The notes under the pieces were generated by a model. It did no database searches. It was not told the DNA's origin and saw only the letters and a program-made list of their open reading frames with translations. A program made the translations under genes and the position numbers. Source: Theristus sp. LFF4_11 (lineage: Eukaryota > Nematoda > Chromadorea > Monhysterida > Xyalidae). From it: a stretch of DNA of 64,000 nt. This document shows, piece by piece, positions 21,721 to 33,749 of the stretch. The stretch is from positions 1 through 64,000 of the forward strand of contig JASANC010001219.1 of assembly GCA_030248135.1 (NCBI GenBank), written 5' to 3'. Each line of letters begins with the position of its first letter. Position 1 is the first letter of the stretch.

Positions 21721-24700
21721 ATGTGGCGGACGCGTTGTTGTTGTCACAGAATGCCCAAATATGGACGCCTGCACAACAACAGGTGAGAACGAAAATGAAT
21801 CGAAATGGTTTTTTAGTATTTCTGTTGATTTCTGTGCTATTTTCTTTTTTAAACTGTACCTTGTTTCGTTGTTCGCTTTATCCCTTCTTTCCGATGTCTG
21901 TCCAGTGCCAGTCTAGTTTCAAAAGCAGCACGGCGCGGCACCTCAAGCCGAAGCGTTCGAAACACTTGGTGCGATGTGCGTGCGTGCTTTTTTCATGAGA
22001 CTGTTGATCGATCATGAAGTTTTCAACTTCCCTGTTCAATAAAAGTTAACTTACCACTTCACTATGTTGTGTTCTTAATCTTTATCATGTAAAAACAAAC
22101 GTGATGCTGTGGGATCGATGCATATTTTTATGAAATTGACCAGAAATTCAAACGTCCTTTCAGACCCACAACGAAACTGCTCGATCAAATTGCCCGCGTC
22201 AACATTCTGTGCACACCGGTTGCAACCAGTTTCACGTGGATCAAGTTCAAACGTTGGCAGGACGCCGTGAAAGCGGAGGAAGAGTGGCAGAAAGAGAAGG
22301 CGGTCACCCGGTTGCACGGCGGCGGCGGCATGTATTACACGGTGGAGGATCCCGGCGAAAGTTCGTGCCGTGTCTGTCCGGTTTTGATGAACGCTTGGCA
22401 ATTCAGTGGTGCTGCTACTTACGCCACCGTGGCCCCCCGGACTGAATTGCAGTTGTTCCTTTGTTTCACGAAACCTGATTCATCGATGTCTCTGCTCTTC
22501 AACGGGAGATGTGAAGAAATTCAATTGTTTCGCCTCGTGTGGCTCGTGAAAAGTTAGCACTACTGGGCTACTAACTACTTAGTACTACAGGTTTGCGAAA
22601 GATCAAAGACCCCGAGGATCTCACGCGACAAGACCGAGGCGCGATCTCCTTTGACTACATGGCGTTTCAATTCGGCCTTCGCTACGTCGACATCAGCGCT
22701 AGTCAACTGCGTCGCTATTTCAGCTATCAGCGGTTCGTTCAACGGCAGTATGACCAGAGGTACGACAGTGAAATACTGGTGAAACCGGGCAGTTCGTGCA
22801 TTGAAACGATGATTGACCGCAAAAAAGTGTGTTTTTGAAAAAAAACTGGTTTTCCGATTGAAAAAAGCCAGTGGAAATCAGTACCTACAGACCTATCCAG
22901 ACTGAGGCTTAGGTTTGGGCCCGATTTTTTATTTTTATGGTCATTTTTGCATTTGCGACTTTGGCGGTAAATTCAAACATTTGCATCTATCCGCCGAACC
23001 CATGCTGGTTGGCTGCATCGAGCTGGTTGAATTGGACCAATCGGTGAATTGAATTGAGGAAACGCACATCTAATTTGCATGGAATCTGCGGTTTCACCAA
23101 GTGTTGGTTGGTACTGCGGAGTCTTTATTTCCATGAAACCGCTGTGAGATGCGGTGCAGTAGTGGGCAACAGCGCGTCAACCAATCGTCTGTTAGTGCTG
23201 CTGATTGACATTTGAGTAAATCTTGGTAAGTAAAGGGGCATTCATGAAACAGTATTTACTGACCGCGCAGCCATGTTTTAACACACAGCTACGCGTCACT
23301 AAATACTGCGTTCATGAATGTGCCCTCAGTGTTTTCCAGAAAAAAAGCTCCGCAGGTTCATCGCCGAACGCCACCTGGTGTTGGGCCCGGATTTGGCGGC
23401 CGCTCACTTTCTCGTGTTCCGCGGCGCCGCCGTGAAATTCGTCGGCGACGACACGTGGTACAAAAAGGATCAGTGGGGACGGTATTCGCTACCGGAAGTG
23501 TATGTGCCCGGTGAGTCCGAAATATTGTGCTGTTCGCTGATTGGTGACTGACTGACTAACGCACAAACACACTGGCACAGCAGCGAAAGTGCATTCCGTT
23601 CCACATAGAGATGTAAGGGTAAAAAAAAAAAATTTTTTTTAAATTTTTTTTAAATAAAAAAATGAGCATTTTTTTATTTTTTTTATTAAAAATTTGAAAT
23701 TTTTTCTTTAATGTGCCCTGAAAATGCCGTTTTGCCTCTATTAAGAATTTTCAACTAAGCCTTTTTATTGAGTTTTTGGGCAATGGGCACAACTGAAGAG
23801 ACCACCATTGCTCGGCGTCTTGTGCTTAGGTCGAAACGCCATGTTTTATTTGGTTAGATTTGGCATAATTTTTCGAAAGTTCAACAAAAATTTTCTTTGA
23901 CTTTACCTTGTCACTTAGTCTTCAACGCTGCAGGCGGTATTCTGGATTGATTTATCGACTGTTTTCAGCCTTGGTGAGTGATGATCGACTCGCGCATTGA
24001 AGTACTTGAGCGTCGCAAAGGCTAGTTCAACAAATTCCGATGTCGCTAAGGTGAGATAGAAGCAGAGAACTCACATTTACGCATCGTTTTTCAGGATCTC
24101 GAAAGGTCGAAATTGCACTGTCTGCCACTGCAAGCGTAACTTCGTTGGTTGCTCGTTGCTGTTTCGCCTCGTGTCGTCAGCATGATCACACCGGTTTGTT
24201 GTTGAACTTGTTTCCGTGTTATTTGAGGTGAATTGAGAGGCAAAACACGAGACGTGATGTCGTCGGTGGGAAAATGGGGTCGCCGAAACCAAGTCTGAAA
24301 TTTTCACCCTCCTCCCATATGAGTGGGGGTCATATGGTAAGTCGGTGGCTCCTCAGATGGTGATATTCGGACTACCTGAAAAATTCTGAACAACTTTCAT
24401 TTAAAAAAATTAAAAAAAAATTTTTTTTTTAAAGAAAAAAATAGAAAATTTTTTTTCTTGACATCTCTAGTTCCACTACTGGAGTGCAATGATGCAGACA
24501 CGTGTGGTGCCGAAATGTTTCACCGTGTACTTGCGCCTTGCAGTAAAGCGCCATTCATGGAGGTTGAAGCGCGTCAGTTCGCTTTTCATTCATGAAGCAG
24601 AACACAGCGCAGCTTCAGCGCGCGTGAGCGCGCTTCAGTTTTTAGAACATACGCACATTCATTTCATACGCACGTTCATGTTAGCGCGCGTCAACGCGCT

Positions 24701-27700
24701 TCAGCGCGCGCTTTCATGAATGGGCCTTAAAAGGCACACCTGCGCGCGCGGTTCTGACTGAAGAGTTGATTGAGTTCAGCAACGAAGCCAAACACTCACT
24801 TCTCCATTGCACTCAAAAAATCAGATTTGAAGCTGTGTGTGCTGGTATTCAAGCAGACCAGCAACAGCCAATCAGCGTTTTTCAATTGACAGATTGACGA
24901 AAAATGCTCCGTAACTAACAAATTGTCATCGCTCGCTCAGATTTATACCTGGAAGCTGTAGACGCATCCGACACGGAGCTGATGTGGGAGGGCTTCGATA
25001 ACATGATCAATCTCGCGCATCTGCGTCTGCTGCGATTGGCCAACTGTCCGTACATAAATGATTGGTGGGTTTTCGGAGTGTTTGGTTTGTTTTACCTTTC
25101 ACGTTTTCTTCAGTCACAAGCATGATTTGAAAACGAATCAGTATTTATGACTGCAGTGATTACTTTAGAAATAGCTTTGCTGAAATATTCCCGCAGGGTT
25201 TCTTTCCATAAAAGACCGGCATTGCGTTTCTGAAGGGGCATTCATGAAGGAGTATTTATTTCGTAATTGCGCGAAGCTATGCGTTAACACAGCTACGCGT
25301 CACTAAATACAGCTTCATGAGTGCGGCTGAATTGTTTCGAGTGGGTGGGATATTGTTTTCGCAGCTTTTTTGAATTAACTTCAATGGGAGTGTGATATTT
25401 TCATAGGTGTTTGGCGAAATTAGGAACGTTCGAGGATACATTGGAGTTGCTCGATTTAAGTGGCTGCCATCGAATCTCAGCGAACGGGTTGACTGCGTTA
25501 GCGAAACTGAAGTTTGTGATTTTGAGTAAGACTTTGAAAATATTGAAGAATGCTCAAACGTCAAATTAGTCCGTGATCACAATGATGAGATACCCGCAGA
25601 AACCTACCAATCAGTCGTGTGAAACTGGAAACCAGGGTGGAAACGAGTGAACCTTATTTATTTTCCTGTCTATTTCTCTCAGTTCTATCATTTTTGTACA
25701 AATAACTATTTTACTGTTTTGTTGAAAACCTCGTTTTTTTGTCGGAAATTCTAACTTTTTCTCCGTTTCAACATTGTCCAGAAATCTCCGCGGTCTCCGC
25801 CTGTACGATCTCGACAACGTGAAACACATCGCGCAGTCAGCGCTGATGCTCGAAGAAGCGCTACCAGGCAAGTGTCTCTTTTGGACGTTTTTTTGACATT
25901 TTAGCGTTGAACATTGCGGTTGACAGGCTGATGATCCACTGTGAGATTTCGAATCTGTGACGCTTTTTGGAATTATTTTCAGTGTTTCCAGTTTCCGCCC
26001 ATTTCCGATGTTGTCGTAGTAAAACCATTAGTATTCTACGTCTACCACTAGTACACTAGATGGGAAGTGTGCACTAGAAATTACTAGTACAGTAGTACAG
26101 AACCACTAAACCAGTCCAGTACTCAACAAGTTTCTGTTATGTTTTGTCGCGTCTGTAGCGCAGGTGTAGGGCTTTCGCCTGCCGTTCAGTAGGTGGAAAG
26201 TTCGAACCTCGCTGCGGACAAGACACACTATGATGAAACTAAAGTGACCTAACAAGATCTAATGGTCTACTCTTTCCAGAGCCGAGGGTAAATTGGGCTC
26301 GGGGCAGTATTGCCCGTTTCCGCCGGAGTTTGGTACCTCAGGGTTTTCGGAACCGGCGCGCAAACAAAAAAAACTTATGTTCAAAACGTTTCGCCTTACG
26401 GCCCCGATTTTTTTTCCAGACTTGACCGTCGAAGGAGTTGACTACGAATTAGCGACAAAACGCCTGGAAGCGGACATCCACTTACGATCGAACGAACGTG
26501 TGGTGGAGGACGCGCGTGGGAATCTGCACGCGTTTGATGACGCCGGACAGTTGTACTGCGTCGGTGGTAGTATTGATAACGTGAATGAGGTACCGGGTGG
26601 GGCAATTGATGTGGTTCATTTTATTTTTATAGTAACAGCGTATTCATGGAGTATGAAAAGCAGCAAAGAGCGTAAGTTTCACTTGCGTAAGCTGACGCTA
26701 AGCTTTCTGCTCGATTATTGTCATTGAATTTTTTTTAAAGGGGCACATTACTCACTGATGCGGCCACCCCTCTTCTGGATCTGATCTTCTTGGTTAGGCC
26801 GAAATGCAGAGAACCATCGTGCAATTCGGCTGATTTGGCGTTATTGGATTTATTGTCTAGATCTGTTGATTGGTTGAAAAGTTTTTTGTTGTTGATGTGT
26901 AGACCTGAAAACGTATATACTTTTTTTAATCACAGTTGTATTCAAAACAGTCTGTCACGCACATCCCACACATGCCTCTATGCGTGATAATACCACAATT
27001 ACTATTCTTATAACAGGCTGTGCGGTCTTTGATTTTAAAAAAAAACTTTAATCTAAACTCACTAATTGCGAGAATTTCCGTGTAACGATTCTGAAAAACA
27101 GAAATATTTTCCTTTATTTCAAACATTCTCAGCGTCCAGTCGTCGACACGCACGATCGTCCGATTCTAGTTTCGAAAATCAAACGCGACGCGCCGCTTTT
27201 GCCGATGGAGGAACTAATGGAATTGGATCGATTGTCCCGAAGCAGGTTGGTGATTCGGTTTGTGAGTTTCGTTTTGTCACATGCTTTGTTAGATTTTGAT
27301 TTTGACATGCTTCTTGAGTTGAACTGGTTAATGTTAGGACCAAGTGATTTCAATGCCAAAACCAATTCCAAAGCACCCATTCAGCTGATTGACGATGATT
27401 TACAGTTCTTTTGGAAAGAGACTGATTTTTTAGTGCGTGTGTAGACGTAGAAAGGAAACTAGTTTCAGTCTTCACGTGTCAGCCGCCCTATTTAAAGGAC
27501 GCGGATCACTGCCAATTTTGAATTCCCGCGTCACGCATGAAAACTGTTTGCCTATCGATGCGCGCAGTGAGTTTCGGGGTCAAAATAAACGATCATATAT
27601 TTGCAGACTACGCCGTTTACTAATCGGCTCCCCCTCATCCGTCCATTGGAACGCCGACCTGGAGCGCATCATCTCGCACAGTTCTCGACTCCGCCTACGA

Positions 27701-27979
27701 CGCGGCGCCGACGTGCATCCGCTGCTGTTGCCGGAGACTCACCGGAAACTTTTAGCGATTTCCTCGAAATCAGACTCCTCGAAATCGTTGCATCCGCCCG
27801 ACTCTGACGATTTCGACCCGCCATCATTGGACACCGCGAAAAAGCGACCCGTCTTCGATCCGTCTGCGGATTTGTATGCGGTGCCGTCCGTGACGAAGAC
27901 GACGACGACGCTGAGAGAGTCGTTGCGATGGCTGACGGGCAAGCTCGCGCGACGACGACAGGATGTTGATTCGAGTTGA
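21721..27979 (+). CDS. DMAC2/ATP5S-like mitochondrial leucine-rich-repeat protein with C-terminal extension
   Basis: Ten exons: 21721-21782, 22164-22360, 22591-22759, 23356-23510, 24941-25064, 25407-25511, 25782-25867, 26420-26589, 27133-27245, 27607-27979. Total 1554 nt, 517 codons plus stop, all phases consistent. DMAC2 assists complex I distal-arm assembly and ATP5S/DMAC2L is an ATP-synthase-associated relative. Family marks are ERHLVLGPDLAAAHF, a W-x-K-x-D-x-x-G-x-Y/F segment, YLEAVDASD, the repeats LRLLRLANCPYINDWCL and LELLDLSGCHRISANGL, and the LPDLTVEGVDY ending. The basic N terminus (MWRTRCCCHRM) suits mitochondrial import, but exon 1 is the least certain. Residues 357-517 (exons 9-10), rich in Arg/Ser/Asp, have no counterpart in the vertebrate protein as I know it. 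The intron after exon 7 is GC-AG (CCAG, then GCAAGT). Introns contain a hAT-like MITE, hairpin MITEs and a SINE. Confidence 0.88.
23232..23327. repeat. Hairpin MITE, copy 5, in DMAC2-like intron
   Basis: Arms AAAGGGGCATTCATGAAACA and CGTTCATGAATGTGCCCT; complementary GCAGCCATG / CACAGCTACGCG centre. It ends about 30 bases before the exon 4 acceptor (AG at 23354-23355). Confidence 0.85.
23606..24469. mobile_element. hAT-like MITE with TAGAGATGT ends, in DMAC2-like intron
   Basis: Left end TAGAGATGTAAGGG, right end TTGACATCTCTA. 8-bp flanks GTTCCACA (23598-23605) and GTTCCACT (24470-24477) differ by one base. The subterminal A/T homopolymers and interior TTTCGAAAGTTCAACAAAAA are shared with 20567-21309, so the two are diverged members of one family. 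864 bp. Confidence 0.85.
24548..24728. repeat. GCGC-rich hairpin MITE, second hairpin family
   Basis: Left end AAGCGCCATTCATGGAGG and right end TTTCATGAATGGGCCTT are inverted; the interior repeats TTCAGCGCGCG and AGCGCGCTTCAG. Its outer ends resemble those of the 90-nt hairpin family but the interior differs. Confidence 0.6.
25232..25328. repeat. Hairpin MITE, copy 6, in DMAC2-like intron
   Basis: Arms GAAGGGGCATTCATGAAGGA and CAGCTTCATGAGTGCGGC, with GCGAAGCTATGCG / AGCTACGCGTCAC in the centre. Confidence 0.8.
26147..26361 (+). mobile_element. tRNA-derived SINE, family B, copy 2, in DMAC2-like intron
   Basis: A-box-like TGTAGCGCAGGTG and B-box GTTCGAACC are both clear. The head is followed by GCTGCGGACAAGACAC, TCTAATGGTCTACTC, GCTCGGGGCAGTATTGCCCG and the tail CCGGAGTTTGGTACC. 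It lies between exons 7 and 8. Confidence 0.88.
27443..27577 (+). repeat. Dispersed repeat in last DMAC2-like intron
   Basis: Matches 36337-36500: both contain GGGAAACTGGTTTCA-like text, ACTCGGATCACT/CGCGGATCACT, TTTTGAATTCCCGCGTCAC and CCTATCGATGCGCGCAGTGA. It ends about 30 bases before the exon 10 acceptor. Confidence 0.7.
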
Positions 27980-28694
27980 TTCGAGTGGATGGATGGATTG
28001 ATTGTTTGCGTACAGTATTGACTGGTTTTATGTGGAGTGCCATGTTGTTGTTGTCCATTTTCGTTGTCTGCGGATAAGTGTCGTCGCACCAATTTCACGT
28101 CAGCCCGGGCTGCTTGCGGGTGATATTGTGCGACCACATGCACTGCAGTTTTGATGGAATCTTTCGTTCGTCGGAAGTGTGGTTTTTTTGGTTTTGTGAA
28201 CGAGATTCTACATACGGTTGTTTGATGATTCAAATGTTTTTCAATTTCACCCAAACTCTTGAGACAATTGAAGGTGTCCGTGTGAAGCAAATGGAAACCA
28301 AACCTAACAATAAAGAAAATCGCGTTGACAAAACCGGACAACAGTGCTAGTTGATTATGATATGATTTTCTGTTTTTACTCGTCAAGTTCACTAGTTCAC
28401 CGTTGGAAACCTAGTCGAATAACTTTGTGTTCAGTAATTTGTAAATAACTCCCATGGTATAGATCCGCTGTAGCGTCTGCTGTGATTGATCAGTGGAATA
28501 AAACGTGCATTTGCTCTTTAATGTTTTTTTGTGGTGGTTTTCTTGACCATAAACTCTCGTTTCTTAACGAGCGCAGCGTCCACAGCTGTCGGATACTTCC
28601 GAACAAATCAATTGGGTTGCAATGAATTGATGAAAAAATAATTTTGCTCATTCCTTTGAGAGTATTTCTCTATTTTCTGCTCACTACGAAAATA
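27980..28694. other. Intergenic region between DMAC2-like and REI1 genes
   Basis: About 700 bases with no exon recognised. It should contain the DMAC2-like 3'UTR and the REI1 promoter. An AATAAA occurs at 28498-28503. No clear TATA box was found before 28695. Confidence 0.45.
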
Positions 28695-31600
28695 ATGGCT
28701 GAATTCGAACTGACCTGCATCGGGTGCCAGGCGGTGTTCGCATCGGCCAGCGCCCAACGGGAACACTACAAATCAGAGTGGCATAGGTGAGCTTGTTGAG
28801 TGGTTTTGTTGGAACAGTTTTTGGTACTTATTTGTGTTAAAGAGTGATCAGCACACCGCTCCCGACTGCGATGATCAGATCGAAATTATTTCAATAACCC
28901 GTTTTGATCTTTCTGCTGTGTTGACAGTTTCAGAATTGATTTGGCGCTCCTATATGGTTGTTTTATTTAGGTACAATTTGAAGCGCAAAGTTGCGGAACT
29001 GCCGCCCATTTCGGCTGAATTGTTCGCCCGGAAACAAGAGCAACTCGGGCAGGTGAATTGATTGATGTTCTTTCGGGCATAATTTTAATGTAATTTTTGG
29101 ACATAATTCAAGCATTCACCCCACACTCTGAAGCCATCGGGGGTTTCAGAGCTGGGCTGGGCAGCTGCAAACAAATCCGTCCCTCCCGCACGTAGCGAGG
29201 GTATTGGTATTGGTACCACGGGATGTGGTAAGCCGGTCCGTTCCCCGAAGAAGCCCACCGGAGTTTGGTGCCTTCAGGTTTCCCGAAAGCAAATACAGTC
29301 GAACAAATTGTAGACAATCATCTGATTGTTTGGTGATCACGTGACGTATGCGTTCTGTGTCGGCTAAAGTCTGACATACAATAAATATCAAAAAATGGCA
29401 AAAACATAACAAACATCTGACATCCGATTATTGTCAGGAAGCCAATCAACAGCCAGCACAGCCTGATTCAGGCAACAGTCGATGCGCGGTCTGTGCAAAG
29501 AATTTTCGCAGCGTTGAAACGTTTGAGAATCATTGTCGCTCGAAGAAACACATCGATTTGACCGCGAAAAGGCTGACAGAAACAAAAGACAGCGCGCGAA
29601 CAAAGCAGGTTTTTGGTGTTTTGTGTTTTTTTTCAATTCATCGACGGTTGGATGCTTTTATGGTGTACCACGGTGATTGGCTGCATCACTGAGTCGCGCT
29701 GTTAGACCGCGCACAGTAAACAAACACACAGGCACACACACACTATTACACTATATCACTTTTATGAGCGCATGTGTTTGTGCCTGCCTGTGCGTTTTGC
29801 ACATTCCTGTGTGTTGTAGCAAAAAAAACTTTAGACAAGGAGTTTGTGCTACCAACATGCTGGGGTGAGTGGGCTTGAACTCCGGGACGTTGTGTTGTGT
29901 TCACTGATTTCATGCAAAAAAAACTGCGGAGTCAACTGCATTGACTTCATTGCCCATACTGCAAGATCGTGTCTATGGTAAAACACCTTCGGCAGTTCTG
30001 CCTGGTGTCCGTCGCACTGACGAGCCAGGGGGCACAGCGGTATGCGCGTTTACCTGGCCCTGGCGAAACCGCAAACAGCGAACTTCATGTATTTCATTGT
30101 TTACCAAAACGAAAACTGCAGCCCCCGAAACCGAAAACCGCACCGAAACCTGCGATCGTCGATGAACCATACGACGAAGACCGCTTCGACGACGAAGATT
30201 ACGAAAATGACGATTGTTGGTCGGATGGCTCGTGGACCTCGGATTCGGAGACAACATCCGCTGAGGGCGGTTGGTGGATTGGTTTGCTCTATTCTATGGT
30301 TCGACGGTTCGAATGTTTGGACTGGTCAATCCATGTCATTACTCATTCGATCAATTTGAGAAAAATTTAGTCGAGTTCGCCAACCACCTAAGTGTAATAT
30401 AGTTTGATGGCTAATGCAGGCTAATGCAGGTTGAATCAAGCGATGAGTGATAGTGATGGTTGTTTTAGCTGCAGCTGTAGCTATTACTACCATTGATAAT
30501 AGTAATCATCAAGTCAACTGTGAAATAAACTCTATCAAATGAACTATCAAATCAACTATGTCATATCAACTATCAATCAAATCACCCATCAAATCAATTC
30601 ACGGTTGTTCCATAATGCAGGTATACCGATTGAGCAGTGTCTGTTTTGCGAGCGCGATTTCGACTCAAGCGACGAATCGCTCGAGCACATGTACACGGCG
30701 CACGGTTTCTTTGTGCCGGATTTGGAGTACTGCGTCGACGTCGAAGGACTGCTGCGTTATCTCGGTAATGTTTTGGGGGGAATGAAGTAAAGTAAGTTTT
30801 GAGTGTCACTGGGTGATGAGTTTTGTGGTGAGTTTTGAGTGCCACACTGGGTGATGAGTTTTGTGGTGAGTTTTGAGTGTCACTACGTGATGGATGAGTT
30901 TTGTGGTGAGTTTTGAGTGTCGCTGTGTGATGAGTTTTGCAGTGAGTTTTGACTGTCACTAGTTGATGAGTTTTGTGGTGAGTTTTGAGTGTCACTTCAC
31001 TAGTACATTTTAGTGTCCACACCAAGGCCATTCTGCTTGTTGTCTGCAAAATCGCTGATGAGAAACTTTTCAATCCCTCTTTGTGTGCGTGTGTGAAAAT
31101 GCTTCGAAAAAAAAGAAACCTTCAAAAACCAACCGTTTTTTACTGCAAAAAACCGACGCAGGCTACAAAGTGGGCGCGCACTTCGAGTGTCTCTGGTGTA
31201 ACACACGCAGTCGAGCGTATCGCAGTGTGGAGGCCGTGCAGAGGCATATGCGCGACAAACAGCACTGTCGCATGTGGCATGACGGCGCCGACGCGATGCT
31301 CGAGTATGAGGAGTACTTCGATTATAGGTTGGTGGCGGTGGCTTTCGCAGTGGACGTTTTTGATATATTTTTTGTCTTTTTTTTGGAGTTTGAAGCAAAT
31401 TCGGTGCGATGAACAGCCGAGTGATTTCGGTAACCCTTTGGTTAGATCTAATCTCGGGTGCGCTTCGGAGAACGGACGACTTTTGGCAGATAAGTCGCCG
31501 CTAATTCCTTGTTGCCTGGAGACCGTGTACAACCTGTTGCAACACAGTAATGTTGCACAGTCCACACGCAAACACACAGGCACACACACATGCACCGACA

Positions 31601-32980
31601 TAATGATGTAATATCAAATCGATATCGTTCCGTGCGTTTTTGACTGTCCTATTGTCCTATAATCGAGCCTTCAGACTTTTTGCTTTTTTTTCAAACGTTC
31701 ATGTTTGTTTGTTTGTTCGCTTGTTCACCATTACTCGCCATTCACTGCATTTCAGCCTGAGTTATCCAGACGCAGCCACTGTTCAGGATGCAGACTCCGA
31801 TGTGCCAAATGAAATGTTGACCGTTGAGAAAGATTGGCAGCTGGTGTTGCCTTCTGGTATGTGTCATAGTTCATCAACAAAACTATATGTTGTTCTGTTT
31901 TATGTGCACTTTTGTTGACGGTTTGGTGTATGATAGATAATGCCAGTCAAGGGTTTTTATCGTTTGGTTAGAGGATTGATTGATTTTTCTCTCTCAGTAG
32001 CCATAGCCAATCAGAAAAGATTTAGAAAGTTTTCAAAGGCAATTATTTAAAATCAGGCTCGAAGACACTGGTGCACTGACCCGATGTTTTTTTGGTGAGG
32101 TTACTCAATCACACACACACAGTGTGTTTGTGTCGTGTGTGTCACACTGGCATATGTATTACAGTGCGTGTGCGCTAGTCGCAAAAAGTGCCAGGTCCAG
32201 GTTTTCCGAACGTGTATCGAGGTCCTGCGATATCATTGCATTTCCATGTAAAATTGGTAATAACAAAATCAACTCAAATCAAATCAAATCAAAGTCGCAA
32301 CTGCAAATCCAGGCGCCACTGTGGGCCACCGCGCTCTTGCCAGGTATTACAAGCAGCGTCTTCGGCCGGAAAAGGCCGTGTCAATTCGACAAGTCAATCG
32401 AGACCGGGTGTCGAAACTGCTGGGACAATATAAATCGCTCGGGTGGACCGGCTTGACCGGTTAGATGAGTTTTTTTTTAATTTTAAAAGCAGATTTTTGA
32501 TTAAATTTTGAGTGGAAGTTTGATAATCGGTACGATTTTCGGATATTCAAGCAAATTCTGTCTGGTTATGCTGATTGGTGGAATGATCGAAAAATGCAGC
32601 CAGACCAGTCAGCATCAGATTAATTTTTCTATATTTTTGTAATTTGGTTATGTGATTGATTGATTATGTTGATTGGTTTATTGATTGATTAATTGATTAA
32701 TTGATTGATTAACTATTGACTGATTGATTTTTTGATTTCTCTTTAAAGTTTGTTTTAAATTTTGCTAACTTTCTTTATTCTTCTAACTGTTTTCAACGTA
32801 TCTCAATTTTTTCAACTTCTTAAAGCCCAATTTTCACTCACCACAGGCGAGGTGGCGGTGCGCAAAGCGAAAGACGTGCGCTACATGCATAAGCTGCTCT
32901 CGAAACAGCGGCTGAAACTGGGCGGCGCTCAAAATCGACTGTTCAACTCGCGTGGTCGCTCCGATCAGACGGGAAATTAG
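28695..32980 (+). CDS. ZNF622: Cytosolic 60S biogenesis factor REI1/ZNF622
   Basis: Nine exons: 28695-28786, 28971-29052, 29438-29608, 30122-30269, 30621-30764, 31162-31327, 31756-31856, 32313-32459, 32847-32980. Total 1185 nt = 394 residues plus stop, close to yeast Rei1. REI1 proofreads the exit tunnel of pre-60S subunits in the cytosol and helps recycle export factors. Four C2H2 zinc fingers are visible: C8/C11/H24/H30, C74/C77/H90/H96, C171/C174/H187/H192 and C222/C225/H241/H247. An acidic stretch (YDEDRFDDEDYENDD) lies between fingers 2 and 3. The C-terminal family block follows: LSYPD, GHRALARYYKQRLRPE, RYMHKLLSKQRLKLG. The exon 4 acceptor is the least certain; a longer exon starting near 29997 is possible. 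Introns carry SINE, MITE and minisatellite insertions. Confidence 0.95.
29108..29290 (+). mobile_element. SINE, family C, copy 1, in REI1 intron
   Basis: Shares with 55990-56225 (reverse strand) the body GGCGAGGGTATTGGT, the CCACGGGATG block, CCGTCCATTCCCC-like text and the tail CACCGGAGTTTGGTACC. The end (GGAGTTTGGTGCCTTCAGG) is the same tail as in SINE family B although the upstream parts differ. Confidence 0.72.
29296..29380. repeat. Half copy of the CAGTCGAAC-end MITE
   Basis: Left arm CAGTCGAACAAATTGTAGAC, then ATCTGATTGTTTGGTGATCA and CGTGACGTATGCGTTCTGTG; the right arm is missing. It directly follows the SINE at 29108-29290. Confidence 0.6.
30791..31010 (+). repeat. Minisatellite of GTGAGT-initiated units in REI1 intron
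   Basis: Five to six units of about 36-40 bp. Each begins GTGAGTTTTGAGTGYCACT and ends GATGAGTTTTGTG. It starts about 25 bases after the exon 5 donor (30765). GTGAGT is a consensus animal 5' splice site, so the array is a string of potential donors. Confidence 0.9.
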
Positions 32981-33256
32981 AATGATTTTTTGAAATTTCT
33001 GAGTTGCGAGTTCTTGAAAGTTGTCAAAGTTAATTTTGTTGAGGTTATTTTTTGCATTTTTTTATTTTTGAGTTCAGAGAATTCTTGAAACTTTTCAAGG
33101 TTTTTAAATTTTATTTTCAGAGGAATATTTTGATGTATTTCTGGGCATTTTGTTGTTCCGCTTATTTCTCAACACCAGTTTACTTTGGGTTGGGTGAATG
33201 AGAGTTCTGTTGAAGTTGACGCTTCACAAGACAGTGCCTGTGAACTGTGATTCCAT
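32981..33256. other. REI1 3' flank
   Basis: T-rich sequence with no exon. No element is recognised before the TA target of the next MITE. Confidence 0.45.
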
Positions 33257-33258
33257 TA

Positions 33259-33670
33259 CCGTATTACCTCTATTAAACCCCCCCCCCCAAAATAAACCCC
33301 CACCCCCTCGACAAGTTTCCAAATAATCCCCCCCCCAAAATAAACCCCCATGGGGGTTTATTAGAAACCTGTTTGAAACACATACCTAGCGAATTCAGTG
33401 GCTGAATGCAGTGACATTGGTGAAATTGTGCTACCAAAGGCCCCAAAGGGATGAGTTAGTGGTAATTTCATTACAAAAGGCTGTTACAAAAGGAAATATC
33501 TGTGAAAAGTAGAAGTTTCTGCGACTTCCTTCCTGCCATGGAAGGTATTTTTGCCGTTTTGCCCACCCCTAAAAATGGTTTCCAAATAAACCCCCCCCCA
33601 AAATAAACCCCCACCCCCAGAAGTCGCTGAAGAAATAAACCCCCATGGGGGTTTATTAGAGGTAATACGG
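33259..33670. mobile_element. MITE with CCGTATTACCTCTA ends, copy 1
   Basis: Ends CCGTATTACCTCTATTAAAC and TTATTAGAGGTAATACGG, flanked by TA on both sides, consistent with a TA duplication. The interior contains CCCCCATGGGGG palindromes, GAATTCAGTGGCTG and CTGCCATGGAAGG. 412 bp; the copy at 62697-63124 is in the opposite interior orientation. Confidence 0.88.
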
Positions 33671-33749
33671 TAAATAATTACGTGTTGTTTTGTCCAGTCA
33701 GTTTCGCTGAAAGAATTTACGAAATGAAGAACTTGAATTGAATGTGGAA

